Source: Monilinia fructicola
Taxonomy: Eukaryota > Ascomycota > Leotiomycetes > Helotiales > Sclerotiniaceae
NCBI GenBank assembly: GCA_008692225.1
Contig: VICG01000011.1
Span: 2,034,501-2,098,500, forward strand
Length of the DNA: 64,000 nucleotides
Direction: 5' to 3'
The stretch's first letter is position 1. Every line of letters begins with the position of its first letter. The notes under the pieces were generated by a model. That model had not been told where the DNA came from and did not search any database. It worked only from the letters and a program-made list of their open reading frames with translations. Shown here piece by piece: positions 23,586-37,300 of the stretch. A program made the translations under genes and the position numbers.

Positions 23586-24499
23586 ATGAAGTACATTCAT
23601 TCCGAGGAAACTCTGACCATCCCAGAGGGTGGTAAGTTTGATCTTTCTAAATGTTGAAGTGTTGAGATTGGGAGAAAAGAAGTTTGTAGTCAAGATTGAA
23701 GGAATTGATGAAGCGCATTGAGGGATATTACAAGGAAATTTTTCTGTAGATGAAGAAAGAATGCTAATCATTTGGTTTGAACAGTCAAGGTCGCCATCAA
23801 ATCCCGTCAAGTTACCGTTGAGGGACCAAGAGGTAATTTACTATTCTTGCACCGATCGCCAGTCACCCAACTCGCAAATCTAATACATTCGAAATAGGCA
23901 AACTCCACAAGGATCTCAGCCATTTGGCAGTTAACTTCTCCCAGCCAAAGAAGGATGTTATCAAGATTGAGCTTCACCACGGAGCCCGCAAGAACGTCGC
24001 TACTCTCCGAACCGTCCGTACTCTCATCAACAACTTGATCATCGGTGTCACCAAGGGTTTCAAATACAAGATGAGATATGTCTACGCACATTTCCCAATC
24101 AACGTCAACGTTGAGAAGGGACCAGAGGATATCCCAGTTGTTGAGATCAGGTACGATCCAAATTAGGAAGAAGACATGGCTCGAAAGGAGGAAATGCTGA
24201 TATTTTGGGAATAGAAACTTCATCGGCGAGAAGATTGTCCGTAAGGTTCAAATGAGAGAAGGTGTTTCCGTCGAGCCATCAAAGAACGTTAAGGATGAGC
24301 TTCAATTGTACGGTAACTCCCTCGAGGATGTTTCCCAATGCGCCGCCGATATCCAACAAATCTGCAGAGTACGAAACAAGGATATCCGAAAGGTTGGCAT
24401 AAAATTCCTATCCATTAAAATTTTCTATACTGACGGTTGTAATAGTTTTTGGATGGTTTGTACGTCTCGGAGAAGGGTAACGTCGTTGAGGATGCATAA
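23586..24499 (+). CDS. RPL9: 60S ribosomal protein uL6 (L9), 192 aa, 5 exons
   Basis: Exons 23586-23631, 23785-23832, 23898-24150, 24215-24392 and 24446-24499 give 193 codons with the stop. This matches the yeast protein (191 aa). Sequence marks include [52 protein letters not shown], the second repeat with [18 protein letters not shown], and the carboxyl [20 protein letters not shown]. uL6 lies near the sarcin-ricin loop and helps subunit assembly. Four introns in 579 coding bases is intron-rich, as is usual for fungal ribosomal genes. The donor of intron 4 is the weak GTTGGC, but the protein match on both sides leaves little choice. Confidence 0.95.
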
Positions 24500-25984
24500 A
24501 TAGAGGACATTGTGGTGGTCACCTTTTTCTTACATTCATGATATGTATTGGGAGCATTAAAAGGGTTACTTTGCATATCATGTAGCGAGGTACTCGGAAT
24601 GAACTTCTTGCGCAACAAACAACTATCTGCGATTCCAAATTTTGAAGCAATCGATATCTCGGTGACCAGGATTGCATAATGGATAAGTTGGATGAAGGGT
24701 ATGCCAGTGCAATGATTTGGGGAGAGCTTTCGAAAAATCAATGAACCAATTATGGACCCTTTCAGATGTCATCGCTTAAAGTTTCAGGTACAAAATTTGC
24801 ATTATCAGAATCTTGACCCTGTACAGCAGGTAGGTTTGTATTTTTATTTGTGTTGAATGCACTTCCATACTCGCAAACATGAGTATCACCTCTACATTGG
24901 ATGTGATGAACTTCTATTATACCAACAGGATCCCTGCCTGCAATACAACTTCCATACTCTCATCATACACACGGTGTCTCCTCACTCCCTGTTTTCGTTT
25001 CAATTCCTATCTCACTTCACTTACCGTCATGAACACTACCATTTCCAAATCTCACAACGGGATCTCAAAAGTAGACCTTATAGAAGTATTTCTTCCACTC
25101 TATTCGGTCAGTCTTGATCCCTATATCAATATTCTCTATTCTTTATGGGTGGAGTGGCACGATTCGAATTTTAATGTGTAGGCTACATATTATGTGGGTT
25201 TATGCTCAGGATGGTGTTGACATTTTTTGGTTCGTGCTTGTGTTTGATGAAGTCTGAGAAGAGTGATGAGAGATCGATAAGAGAGAGTGTGTGGAGGTGG
25301 TCTGAGATGAGGGGTGAGGTATGGCAGTGTAGGAAGGAGGACATGAAGGGATTAGATGTTGAGATGGTACCCATAATCCTGAGATTCAATCAATTCTGCT
25401 TTATCATCCATATCTTTTTGCTTAAATGACCCTTTAGTTTGAGGGTTCCATCATCAGCTAGTATTGGGTACCTAGTATACAAAACCCTTGACCTCAACAT
25501 CAATCGTGAAGACTATTGATTCCCATCCTCGCCTGTCTTTTTCATCCACGCTATCCTTGGTTATACATCTAAATCCGTATCTACCTATTCCTTGCTCTTA
25601 CTCATTTATTCGACATAAAAGAACAAAAGCTTATGTCCTTGGTAGGTGATATTCAACAACTCAGATATCGAATCGTTCCTTTGGTCTAATTAATCTACCT
25701 GCGTCTTCTTTTTGTTCATCACATTTCTATAATCCAAACTCAAGACTCCGCTTCCGCTGTATGTCTTTTGGATATTTAATCTATTAATTCGATCCACCAT
25801 CGATCGATAGATATATACTTACTCCCAGATCGATAACTACATAATGTACGATGTACGATGTACGATGCGAGATCATATGATATGATTATATAAATTGATC
25901 TTTCCAATCCAATTTCCCCTACCTAGGTAATTTAAGTTCCCCTAATCCAACTCTTCCTCCACCTCTCGCCTATTGTCTATAATC

Positions 25985-26090
25985 CCAAATATCCAAATAT
26001 CCAAATATCCAAATATCCAAATATCCAAATATCCAAATACCCCAAATACCCAAATACCCAAATACCCAAATACCCAAATACCCAAATATC
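25985..26090. repeat. Compound 8-bp tandem repeat
   Basis: About six units of AAATATCC are followed by about six units of AAATACCC, with a final AAATATC. The two halves differ by one T/C change, so the array looks as if it was amplified twice from sister units. Confidence 0.95.
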
Positions 26091-27278
26091 TAATATTCAA
26101 ACCAACTCAAGTTAACCAAAACCAAAATCCTTTCTTCTTTCTCAGCAGCAATAATCTTCCCTATTATCACCTACCTCCCCTTACTCTAGAACACCCCCTT
26201 AAAATTATGTATTATTCATTTTAATAACAATGATCTAGTTATTCTCTATATACATGTTTCTATTCCATTTACTCCATTTTACAATCAAACCTTTCTTTTC
26301 TTTTCTTTTCTCTTTATCTTTATCTTTTATAGTAGTAAATTCTTAATCGATTTGATCTAACTATAGCTAAGCTACGCGGACCATGCAATGCGCCTATTAT
26401 TATGTTCAGTATAAGGTCGTACCAGGAAAAATAAAATAAAACAACCTGTGACCCCCCGGAAGATCTATCTTTTATACGTTTTTCATTTTATCCTCAAATA
26501 TCTAAAATTCGAATAATCAAAATTCTATCCGTTCTTCTGTTTATATCCCAACCACCCACACTCTTTACCTCCCCTTGCCCTAAAATACCCCTCTTAAATT
26601 ATCTATCATTAATTTTAGTAACAATCACCCAATTATTCTATAAATATATTTCTACTCTACTTATGCCATTTTACAATTAAAGCGCTCTTCTCCCTCCTCC
26701 CCTTTTCCCCCTTTCTCCCCACATACCTTTCCCCCTATCCTCACACATCCACAAACGAATAATTAAAATCCTATCCGCTCTTTGTCCTCATCCCAATCAC
26801 CTATTTGCTTCAATCCAACCTGCGTCTCCCAAAAATCATCGTAAAAAGAATCCCGTATCTGAACCATTGAATCCCCGAATGCAAAGATCAATCTTCCCAT
26901 TTTGTTTTCGCGCTTTTCACTCATTCATTCCCATCATAGGTAATATAATCTAATTCCGTTCCGCTTCGCTTCGCTTCCCCTCCTTTCCACTCCGTACTCT
27001 TCTACATCTCCATATTTTAGCTATGCCACTCCCCCTCCTCACCTACCCAAAGGTACTAGGTAATAAACCACCAATGGATATATAGGCATCTAGCGTTACA
27101 TCTTCCTTCCTTCCATTTCCACCCCTAACCCCAACTTCCAAACTCAAACGCAAATGCAAACGCACATTCAAACACACAGATACCCCATCCCTTTTTCGCT
27201 TAGATATGCAAGGCTATAGAAGCTTCCCATTCTATCCCATCCCATACCATCTTGTAATTTCGTACAGAATAAATAGAC

Positions 27279-27444
<166 letters not shown>

Positions 27445-27660
27445 ATACAGAATACCAAAAACACCATCCATCCTTTCAACAATCTATAAAACCATCCAAC
27501 AAGATAAATAAACATCTAAGAAAAAAAATATTAATATTAAAAAAAATATCTAATATTCATATATAAATTTCTTATATTTAATCTAGATTAATGAAAATGA
27601 TTAAATGAATAAATGATATAATTAACGAGATATATATAGATATAGATATAGATGTAGATA

Positions 27661-27918
27661 CTTAGTATTGTTTCAAATCTTTGCCGGGATAAAAATTAAT
27701 TAAAAACGGAATTTATTTTAAAAGATTATAATAAATCAACGAAATCATTAAAAACTATAAATAATACTTTATATTTATAGTATTATTAAATTAAAAAACA
27801 CACGTTTTATATATTTTGAATTCTTGAATATCGAAGTTTTATAACATATAAAAAAGAATATAAAAGATATCTTATTTTATAAATCTTTATTCTAGCATAC
27901 CCCGAAAACAACACTGAG
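27661..27918. mobile_element. 258-bp TA-flanked MITE, copy 1
   Basis: The ends are inverted repeats: CTTAGTATTGTTT at the left and, read from the right, CTCAGTGTTGTTTTCGGGG. Both ends continue with a GC..GGATAAA/AATAAAG block for about 45 bases. The element is bounded by TA on both sides (27659-27660 and 27919-27920), the target duplication of Tc1/mariner-type elements. A second copy of the same length and order lies at 52111-52363. The interior is noncoding and AT-rich. Confidence 0.8.
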
Positions 27919-27977
27919 TATAGATGTAGATGTAGATAAAAAAAGCAAAATAAAATATAAACGAATATTATACATCT

Positions 27978-28139
27978 TGTGACGAATATCACGTGCCTTA
28001 GGCACGTGATATCTCATCACGCTAAGCGATACTGTACATATAAGAGATCTCTAGGTTCCCTAGAGATCTCTTCCCTCCTTAGCTTTCTTATTCTAGTTAA
28101 CTGACCTCTATTGATTCGCTCTAGTATGTGATCGTGACA
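27978..28139. mobile_element. Solo LTR, 162 bp, with 5-bp target duplication
   Basis: It starts TGTGACGA and ends TCGTGACA, a near-perfect terminal inverted pair in TG..CA form. It is flanked by the perfect 5-bp direct repeat CATCT (27973-27977 and 28140-28144), as left by retroviral-type integrase. Inside are two long hairpins: 12-bp arms around TTA at 27986-28012 and 14-bp arms around TTC at 28042-28072. No internal retrotransposon coding region is adjacent, so this looks like a solo LTR. Superfamily is unknown. Confidence 0.78.
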
Positions 28140-28169
28140 CATCTTAGTTTAAGCTATAGTAGTAGTCTT

Positions 28170-28290
28170 AAACTAAGCGAGATTATATATGAAAAAGATC
28201 TTTTAGAGATCTTTTTTCTTCTTTAGCTTTCTTATTCTAATTCGTTAACTAATCTTTATTAATTCGCTTTAGTATATAATCGTAATAAAT
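28170..28290. mobile_element. Degraded second copy of the same LTR
   Basis: Directly downstream of the solo LTR, the sequence repeats its 3' two-thirds in the same order (CTAAGCGA…AAGATCT…TAGCTTTCTTATTCTA…ATTCGCTTTAGTATATAATCGT). Nearly all differences are C-to-T or G-to-A, consistent with RIP. Its 5' part and terminal TG are not recognisable. Confidence 0.6.
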
Positions 28291-30160
28291 AATATTATAA
28301 GTACGATATAATACGATACGATATAATATTCGAGTATTATTAATAAGTAATTATAGTATTCTATTTTATTAAATTATCTATAAAAAGCAAAAGATAAAAA
28401 AGCAAAACCACTCACATATTAAATAATTTAATATCTAGTTTATATTTAAATAAATTAATTATAGGATATTTTATAGAGAATGAATAGTTCTTAATAGAGG
28501 CGATTAAGGGTTAGAAGAAGACCTTTAGAGTAATTTGTAAATAATATCTATCTATCTATCTATCTATTCATCTACTTATAAAATATAAAATGTAAAATAG
28601 TATAGCGCACGTAGCATAGCATAGCATAGCATAGCATAGTAAATCTTATTAAATTATTATTTACTTTTTTTTTGAGATGATGGATAGATGATAGTTATTA
28701 TGATATCCTATCGTATCCTATCGTGTCGTATCGTATCGTTCTTGTTTTTATAATAATATTAGCAATATTAATACTATAATATAGCCAACATTGCGGTCGT
28801 TACATTACGTAGGTAATTACTAGCATAATGAATGCTTGTGATGATCGTTATACTATCGATGTATTTATTACTGTACCAAGAGAGGATTATGATAATTATT
28901 GGGTTTGTCGGATGGGATGGATGGATGGATGGATAGATGGATGGAAGTTGATTTGATGTGAGATGAGATGAGATGAGATGGTAATTATGACATGATACAA
29001 TGTGATGTGATGTGTGTGGAACGGTAATAGCATAGTATCCATGGATAGTATAGTGCGTATATTCTATGATTGTAAATAAGATAACGATTGATGTTATATA
29101 TATACAAGACCACATATATACATTCATATAGAGGAAAAGATGCCAATAAAAAACGCACACTACCCTACCCAGACCACCAGACGGCAAGATGTCACCGAAA
29201 AGTTAGCTGGAGGTGTAGGTATATCCATCCCATCATCAACCAACCAAGCATGTATTTATATTTATATTTATATTCATGTTCGTATCCATCCATTTGCATA
29301 TACATCAATCGTCGATTCGTACCCATCAATCGTCTTTTCATATCCAGCCAACCGACCAGGCCATCCATCCATCCGTCCATCCATCCATCCATCCATCCAT
29401 CCAAACCAAACCCACTTAGCCATCAGATTATTCCCACCCCTCATACGAAATCGTAAAAATACAGACCGCTCCCCACCAGCTCTCTCAACAAAACCACCAA
29501 TACAGTTGGTGTTCTATGCGCTACCGTGGTATTACTGAGCTTCGTGCTCATGCTCATGCTCATGCATCGTATACAACTGTGCAAAGGAATCTTGCCGCCT
29601 ACCCATCGATACATCTATCGATCATCCATTCTTTCATTTTATTTCATTTCATTTCATTTCGAATTTCATCCCCCGTCTGATTCTCGCTTCTTCCTTTATT
29701 TCTTGACTTCGGGGGAGAAGATAAGAGAAGGGATGGAAGAGGGGAAGGAGACAGGGAGGGAGAGATGAAATGCAAAAAAAGAAAGGATGAAAAAATTATA
29801 ACCATGCAGAAAATAAAGAGAAATCAAATAACGCCAGAGAAATGATCAAATCGCTAATGCCTGCCGGAAAAATCTCAACGTCGTGTTCGTCTTTCCATAT
29901 TTTGTATTTTGTATTGTGTTTTTGATGTGGTGTGTGCATTTGGTGCTCATATCCATGGATATTCACGTAAAGCCGTGAGATCACGAGACGTCGAGGAAAG
30001 AAGATCTACAGATACGAGTACGAGATACTCGACCTCGATCAAAATTATCTCCTCGAACTCCTATCTCGTCTATCATCCCTCGTTCTCCTGTCTGAGCTTG
30101 CTGAACCTATGGATGAACCGTTAGCTGCTACTCTCTCCCAAAGCATCAGGAAAAGAAAAA

Positions 30161-31303
30161 TTACTCACTGGCACTAGTCCCCGTATAACTATCCGTATAA
30201 TAAGTACTACTGATATCGGTGACGGTAGCCGTAGGCCCAGGCCTCCTCTTCTCATCCCTCTCATCCCTCCTATCGTCCTCCCTCTTCTTCAAGCCCAGAA
30301 CCACCGCCAATCCCACCAACCCCGCACCAACGGCTCCCATACCCCCAAGCCCACTGCTCTTCTTCTTCCTCGTCTCTACCACTCTCGTTGGCCTATCCGT
30401 TCTCGCGCCTCCGAACCAACCGGAATGTTGTTCCCTGCGAGCGGCCGCTGCACCACCAACCATCGACCCGTGGCGTGACCCATGACGCGAATAACGTTCT
30501 ACAGTCTCGATGCGTTCGGTGCGGGTCCCGCCCGTTTGACGACGAGATCCCCCGCCAAACATCGCAAGCACACTGTCCCAAAGTCCCTTGACAAGACAAC
30601 AGAAGCACAAAAGCAGCAGCAAGACCGCTCCCGCAATCGTTCCAATGACAATTCCTGCAATGGCGCCTGCACTCAAATTACTCGAGCTGGTGCTGGTAAT
30701 GGGGAGGGTGCTTCCACTAGCAGTAGCAGGCGCAACAAACGGTTGCGTGGTCGTTGCCGACACAGTCGATGTTGATGCACCGCTCGTCGGACGCAGGGGC
30801 GCGGAATAGGTGCCAGTTGTAGCAGTATAGGACCATAGGGAAGTTCTTGCCGTACATTGACCGGAATATTCACACATCTGATCACTAGCGCAACAGATGC
30901 TCCCGCATGATGTTTGTCCTGTGCTGGTATCGCATATAGCGGCACCGGCGCCAGATGTAGTGGTTGCGTAGTAGGAGCTATAAGTGCTAGTTCCTACCAC
31001 AAAATCGGTCTCGGTGTATGTGGTTGTGTAGACTGCGTAGCCGCCTCCTGATCCTGCGTTGCTGGATGCGGAACAATAGGCGACGTTTCCTGAGGAGGTG
31101 TAGCAGGCTTGGCCTGAGGTACAACAGTATTGGTTGTCGGCGCCGCAGTAAGAAACGCAGGAGCGATCCATGAGGTAGGAGAATCCTAAATCATGAAGAT
31201 CATCTTTGGGAAAGGGTCCTGCGGATACAGGAGAGGTATGTGAGAGGGCGAGGAGGAGAAGGGAGAGGAGTTGTGATGACGGTGGTGCTTGGGAGAGTCG
31301 CAT
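30161..31303 (-). CDS. Secretory Cys-rich, Ser/Thr-rich single-pass membrane protein, 380 aa
   Basis: A single-exon frame starts at an ATG in good context (CGACAAAATG). Residues 1-28 are a signal peptide (LLSLLLLALSHTSPVSA). Residues 45-80 hold six or more cysteines (CVSYCGADNQYCCTSGQAC), and 124-150 hold a second cluster (CGSICCASDQMCEYSGQC). Residues 155-210 are Ser/Thr-rich, probably O-glycosylated. A strong transmembrane helix lies at 212-237 (AGAIAGIVIGTIAGAVLLLL), then a basic cytoplasmic tail with a Gly-rich hydrophobic stretch near 318-338. This plan is that of fungal surface or wall-stress sensors (Mid2/WSC style), but I recognise no exact domain. The stop codon lies in GTGAGTAAT, which is also a good intron donor, so a further 3' exon is possible. 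Confidence 0.82.
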   Translation of the reverse strand: MRLSQAPPSSQLLSLLLLALSHTSPVSAGPFPKDDLHDLGFSYLMDRSCVSYCGADNQYCCTSGQACYTSSGNVAYCSASSNAGSGGGYAVYTTTYTETDFVVGTSTYSSYYATTTSGAGAAICDTSTGQTSCGSICCASDQMCEYSGQCTARTSLWSYTATTGTYSAPLRPTSGASTSTVSATTTQPFVAPATASGSTLPITSTSSSNLSAGAIAGIVIGTIAGAVLLLLLCFCCLVKGLWDSVLAMFGGGSRRQTGGTRTERIETVERYSRHGSRHGSMVGGAAAARREQHSGWFGGARTDRPTRVVETRKKKSSGLGGMGAVGAGLVGLAVVLGLKKREDDRRDERDEKRRPGPTATVTDISSTYYTDSYTGTSASE

Positions 31304-34300
31304 TTTGTCGATTGATAGGTAGGTAGGTAGGTAGGTAGGTAGGTAGATGGATGATGTGATGATATGATAGGGTATGTTTTATCGAAGATATGTAAGATCG
31401 TAAGTAGTAAGCAGTGGGAAGATATGACTCGAAAACGAGAGTGTAATGAAGAAAGTCGTAAGTATGTACTGTCAAATCAATTCTCTCAAACTATTGACTT
31501 GATCCTTCTTCTCTCTTTGATTGAGGAAGAAAAAAAGATCTTCAGGTACTATAAGTGATGACTCCTTCACATGCAGCAGCGGTGTGAAGTAGAATAGACC
31601 CAAGATACAATGGCCAATCCCAAAGTCCAAAGTCAAGTCCAGCCCCCACTTTCAACAGAACAACAACAACCCTCCTTGGTCGTAAAGTCGATCAATATCC
31701 TTCTGATGGTCTACTCGTCTCTTCAGATGAATGTAAATAGCCGGTCGGTGGGTAGGTGGGTAGGTAGGTAAGTACAGTACAATAGTTCAGTTATCTTCAA
31801 TTCAAAATTTCTTATCGGTATCGATAAGTAGGGAAGAAGAAATCAGATCTTTGGAATGGACGTGTGGAAGTGGAAGTATGGAGTATGAATGGATTGAGGG
31901 ATGTATGTATGGATGTATGTGTGTGTGTGTATATACACTATGTGTATGTGTATGTGTGTGATGTATGTATGTATGTAGTAGGTATGTAGGTATGTATGTA
32001 ATCTTTTCGAGGAATGGAAAAAAAAGAACAACAAAAACGAAGAAGAAGAAGAACAGAAACCAAAATGTCACTGATTGACTGTTTCTCTAAATGGATATGC
32101 AATAGAACTTGATTCAAAAAAGTCGATGGCTGAACTTTTCGACCTGCCTTTAAAATAGAAAAAATTAATGACTGGGCTGGGGAATGAAATAGATATTTGA
32201 CCGTTTTTCCCAACCACCTAAATTTATTTCACCTCCCAAGACGAAACCAAGAATTTGGATTTTGATCGTACTCCGTATCCCAACGGGCCACGGGTATGTT
32301 TGAATAATGGATCTTGATTTATGGTACGGAGCATTAGTTGGATGCAAATTAGTCAATTAATTGAATGATGAATGTATACGGAGGAGTACGTAGGTATATG
32401 GGATGGAAGTGTGCGAGAGAGACGGGAGTGTGCACTGTGCATGGATGTAGAACTATGTGTTAGGGTTGTTATTTATACTGATATATACTGTAACGTATAT
32501 CGATCACCTCAATATAATATATAATATTAATTAAGGCAAATATATATGTGTATATATATACCTGTATATATTAGTGTATTTTAAAATGGATTATTTAGTT
32601 TATTTTAGGTAAGGATTAAATATTTTAAATGGCCGAAAGCTTTAAGGCCGGGGATTAAAAATATTTTAAGTAAATATTGAAAATATTTTGAAAGAAAATA
32701 AATAGATTTAATTAAATCATCAAAAAAAAGCTTTAATACTTATTAAGTATTATGTATCTTTGAAAAGTCCTTAATATTTACTAAGTATACTTTGAAAAGT
32801 TCTTAATGCTTATTAAGTATACTTTTAGAATCTGTTTATATTCTTAATTAATAATATTACTTATTTAAGCTAATTTATAATATTATTCGCTTAAACTAAT
32901 TAATAAAAGTATTCGTTCTTTGTCTTTTAACTAATCAAATATCTACTTGCAATATATCAAGCAAAATAATAGAATCTAATTGGTTCAACTAGTATAATTT
33001 ATTTAAAGTCTCTTATAAAAACGAATTCTTATTCCCATTTATAAATCCCTTAAATTCGATCCCCACTTTCTTTCATTTTAATAATCTTATTGAATGAAAA
33101 CGGTGAAAAAAAATAACGTAATCATTAATATCACACATAATATATTTTAATATAATATTTTCATAACGCTCAAAAAGCGTTATAATATAAAAATATATAT
33201 TCATCAGCCAAAATATGTAATTTATACAACCCTACTATGTGTGTACTCCGTATGTGTGTATGTGTGTGTGTATGTATGCATCCAATGTATATGTGAGTCC
33301 AGATGTATTTGGGATGTGCATGTCCACGGGTATCGTATCCATAAATGTCTGTTGTTCTGGTGGAAGAATTTATGATGGAATTTGAAACTGATTGGTTGGT
33401 TGATGAATAAATAATAAATAATCAATAATAAATATTGAATCTTTTGATATTCAATTGTCATTTATTAGTATTCAAGGTTAGTATAGAGGTTTAGCTGTCA
33501 GTCAGTTCATTAGTCAATCAATCCATGGATCTATTGTCTAGTTGATTTTAGTCCATCCATCCATCCATCCATCAATCAATCCATCAATCCATCAATCAAA
33601 TTCATTAGTACAGTACAGCCAGCCAGTCAGTCCAAGTACCTGCAGTTGATATTCGCTTGTTCGCTTGTGTGTTTACACTTTTTCTCATTGGCGGGGAGGG
33701 GAGGTGACGCCGTGACGGGAGGGGCAACAACCAATCAAATCAAGCGATAAGCTTACAATAATATATTTGAGTGCGAGTTGATTGTGATGAAGATTGAAAT
33801 AGAGGTTCATGATTTGATGGTTTGATGATCTGATATCAATACGGAAGTATATATTTGGCTTTTCATTCATTCATTCATTCAGTCAGTCAGTCTTTCGTTC
33901 AATCGCTCTTCCTTTCATTGATGATGCAAGATTCCCTCTCCACGACCAGTATCGTATCAAAGCTTTCCGAAAGTCTCTAATGCTTGCAATCAATTATAGT
34001 ACAGTCAGTCCCTGGCTACTCGAGTACGGAGTAGATACGGGATGATGGTAATGATACTGCCCAGATGCCCGTCATTCTTGATTTTTGACTCTCGAAAGGG
34101 AAAAGACTCCAGAGAGGAAGAAAGTACAGTCGGTATATTGATTGAACTTGCTACTTTCCTTGGGTCCAAGGGTATCCCAACTATGCTATGCACATATACA
34201 ACAACTGTCTATCCCACTCACCCCTCACCCCTCACCACTCACCACTCACCACTCAGGTCTCGAATCTCGATGCAGAAGAATGTACAGACTCCATCCAATA

Positions 34301-37300
34301 GGGCCAATACATTGAATACATACATATTGGAGGTGAAATCGGTTACAAAGAGATGAGAAGATGAAGGCTCACCGAATAGAAATACTCACTCTAGATTCTT
34401 CTCGCAGAGGACTATTCAACGTTCTTGCACTTATTACCTTCCTAATCCACTTTTGATCCTCTGATAACCCCACAAGATTGCACACCGATAGCTTACCGAA
34501 CCGATGGTGTTTAGTACAGTCAGGTCAGGCAGGTACCAGTTTATTCACAAGTCCCGAAGTCACCAGTACCTGCTTTTGACATCTAAGCCTACTCTATTTT
34601 AAGCGTGGGAGTAACAAGGTAGTGTGGGAGAAGCTTTCACATCTTGGAAATGGGTAGCTAGAACTTGAAAGTACATATACGCATGAACAATTGGCAATTC
34701 TGATCTACGGGAAGATGACATCGATATCGATATCGATACCCAAAATAACTTTCAGGTCAACACGGGCACAAGCACAAGCACATCTCAAAGCATAGTTCAC
34801 GCAATGAACAAACTCCCCGATGACCTAAAATTCCACCCATTGGAAAGAAATCCATTCGATACGATTCTGCAACTGTCATCAATGACATGTGAAACGTAGT
34901 GTCGAGTCCCTGCATCAAACAACGGACGACTTTGACTTTGATTTTGACAGCAATTAGATACTGTACCAGATCGGATAACTACCACTCTACTACCTACTCT
35001 AGTACTCGGTCTCTAGGTCTCATATGCAAGACACTACTTCCGTAAGATCAAACGTTGTGTTGCGAAAGATTGTGGATACCTTGCCACGTCTGCCGATGCT
35101 CGGAGATTTCGGCTTGGGGATACATGATTGAGAGTCATGGATTGTGCAAAGACTCTTCACACTTCGGATGAAGATTGAATAGAGATTGAGAAAAATGATT
35201 GATTTGATAATAGTACAAGTGTGCTTGCATCTAATGGAGATTCCGCTGACCTCGGCATGCGCTTGTCTGTCAACCACCTCTCCAACACAAGCGTAGAAAA
35301 TTTTGGGATGAAAGAATCTTTCAGAATATTTCCAATTTCAGATCCACGTATTCTTTCTGTCAAAATTATTGTCTCCTCGACGCAAGTGGCGTAAAAGCAC
35401 AGAGCTCTCCGCCGCTTCTTTCAACGTTGCTGACTTTTCTATTGGGAATGTTAATGAAGTGTAAGACAAGTCTCCAACGTTCATGTCATACCCGAGGCAA
35501 CTATCCTTCAATTTCATCAGAATACAACGCAATGAAAAAGGCGCAGATTTGCTGTAAGAAGCTCTCAGTAGAATGAAGAATTAGGCCAATTTTCAATTCG
35601 AGGAAGTGGACCAGAAAACAAACACAAACCCGAACTCCATCTCCAATGCTTCTTTCCCATCATCATCGAAATACCAACCACTTGATTGTATCGACGAAAG
35701 ATGAATAGAAAGCAGTTTGGAACATTTCTTGTTTTTTGATTTGCAGTGTGTTAAAAGATGTAGTCTGAACACTGCTGCTTTTACGCCAAGATGGCATTAA
35801 AGCTACTACGGAAACTAAGGAAACCATCCCCCTCTTGTTTCTTCCTCTGATCAAAGCGAAGTTTCCTCCGAACCTTTTCACGCGATCACTCATTCAATTC
35901 TGATATAGCTTTCTATCCCCTGGATATGAAGAGATGCTGTGATAAAACAAAATTACAACACTGCGTCAGAGATTCATGTTTCCACACTGCCATTTTCGTC
36001 TCGATAGTAATTCACCCAAAATTCATAGAGAAAACCAACTCATGATTGAAGCTCTATTCCATGAGGGAATGCTCTTTACCGATAAGCCTAGTAGTTTTAT
36101 TTCATCCATAGCTTTCATTTCTGACAAGTAACACGCAGATTTCACAAATTCAAGCTTTTATATCTCGCTGAGGAACATATCAGTTCTCTGTTCATATTCA
36201 AGAACGATGTACTCGATATGTTCACGTTTAGTGCTAAAGAGACTAGCATTGTAGCCTTAATGTCGGGAATAACCATCGAATTTGTAGTATGCGGGGTATA
36301 TAGTTCCTATATTCGAAGTGTTGCTGCGGTAGAGTCTTTTGCAAGATATCATTTTTGAGTACTCACACTTGGAGTTTACTTAGCGCACTCCTAGATATTC
36401 CTGAGGTTGACGCCGAGGGTATAGAACCGAGTAACCTCACCATATATGAGAGATCGAGAAGCTATAAAATAGAGATCATCTGTCTTGCCTCCCCTCTCCT
36501 TCCCTCCCCGCCCTCAAAGCTTAGAACTCAGAAAAAAGCCCGACCCAATCTTTTCTAAAAACCGCAACACCCGCACCCTTTCTCCGCCCCAACAGTAGTA
36601 TATTCAACACCAATATCAACACCAGAATCCCATCCTATCCGATGTTATCCTCAGAGCTCATTTGAGGGGCCGTCCCTCTCATCTGCAAACCAATTTCAAC
36701 GCTGCTAATAATTATAACTCTCCACCTCATATTCCGCGTCCTATCTATCTGTTCCTTAAAAATACTGCAAAGAAGAGTACAGAGAATTACGACTAGAATG
36801 CGTGCGTGTGTGGGGCGAAGTGTTGCTATTGACGTGATGGGTGATGGGTGATGAGCGTAGGTATAAAATTAAAGTTGTGCATATACGGCGCAGTCCTGGA
36901 TTCTTTTCTTATTCTCGCTGTACGTTGCTTTATGATGTTGGATAATGCTACACAATGGGAATCACTTTTCTCTCGTCACCCGGCACTCTGGAGTCGTGGA
37001 TACATCCATAGGTCCTTGATCCTTATTGTCGGTCCATCTGCTTGGGAGATGTTGGGTAATGTACAGAAGAAGGTGCAGGTGTATCTGGTTATGTTCTGTG
37101 CTGTGAGTCTTTTTCTCAAATCATGGGTTGGGGGGTGTGGTCATGTGTGTTTGATATCTTTGTCGCTTCTTCTTTTGGAGGGGTTGCGGGGAGGGAGGTT
37201 GATATTGTATTCTTTGATTGGAAGATTTGAAGATTTGAAGATTTGTGGGCATTCTCTTGGGGTTGTTTTTTTGTATTTGTGGGAGTTGGGATGTAGTATG

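Noticed and set aside
34797..35893. Series of overlapping minus-strand frames that could be exons of one gene
   Set aside because: I tried to join them through splice sites and found no consistent reading or recognisable domain.
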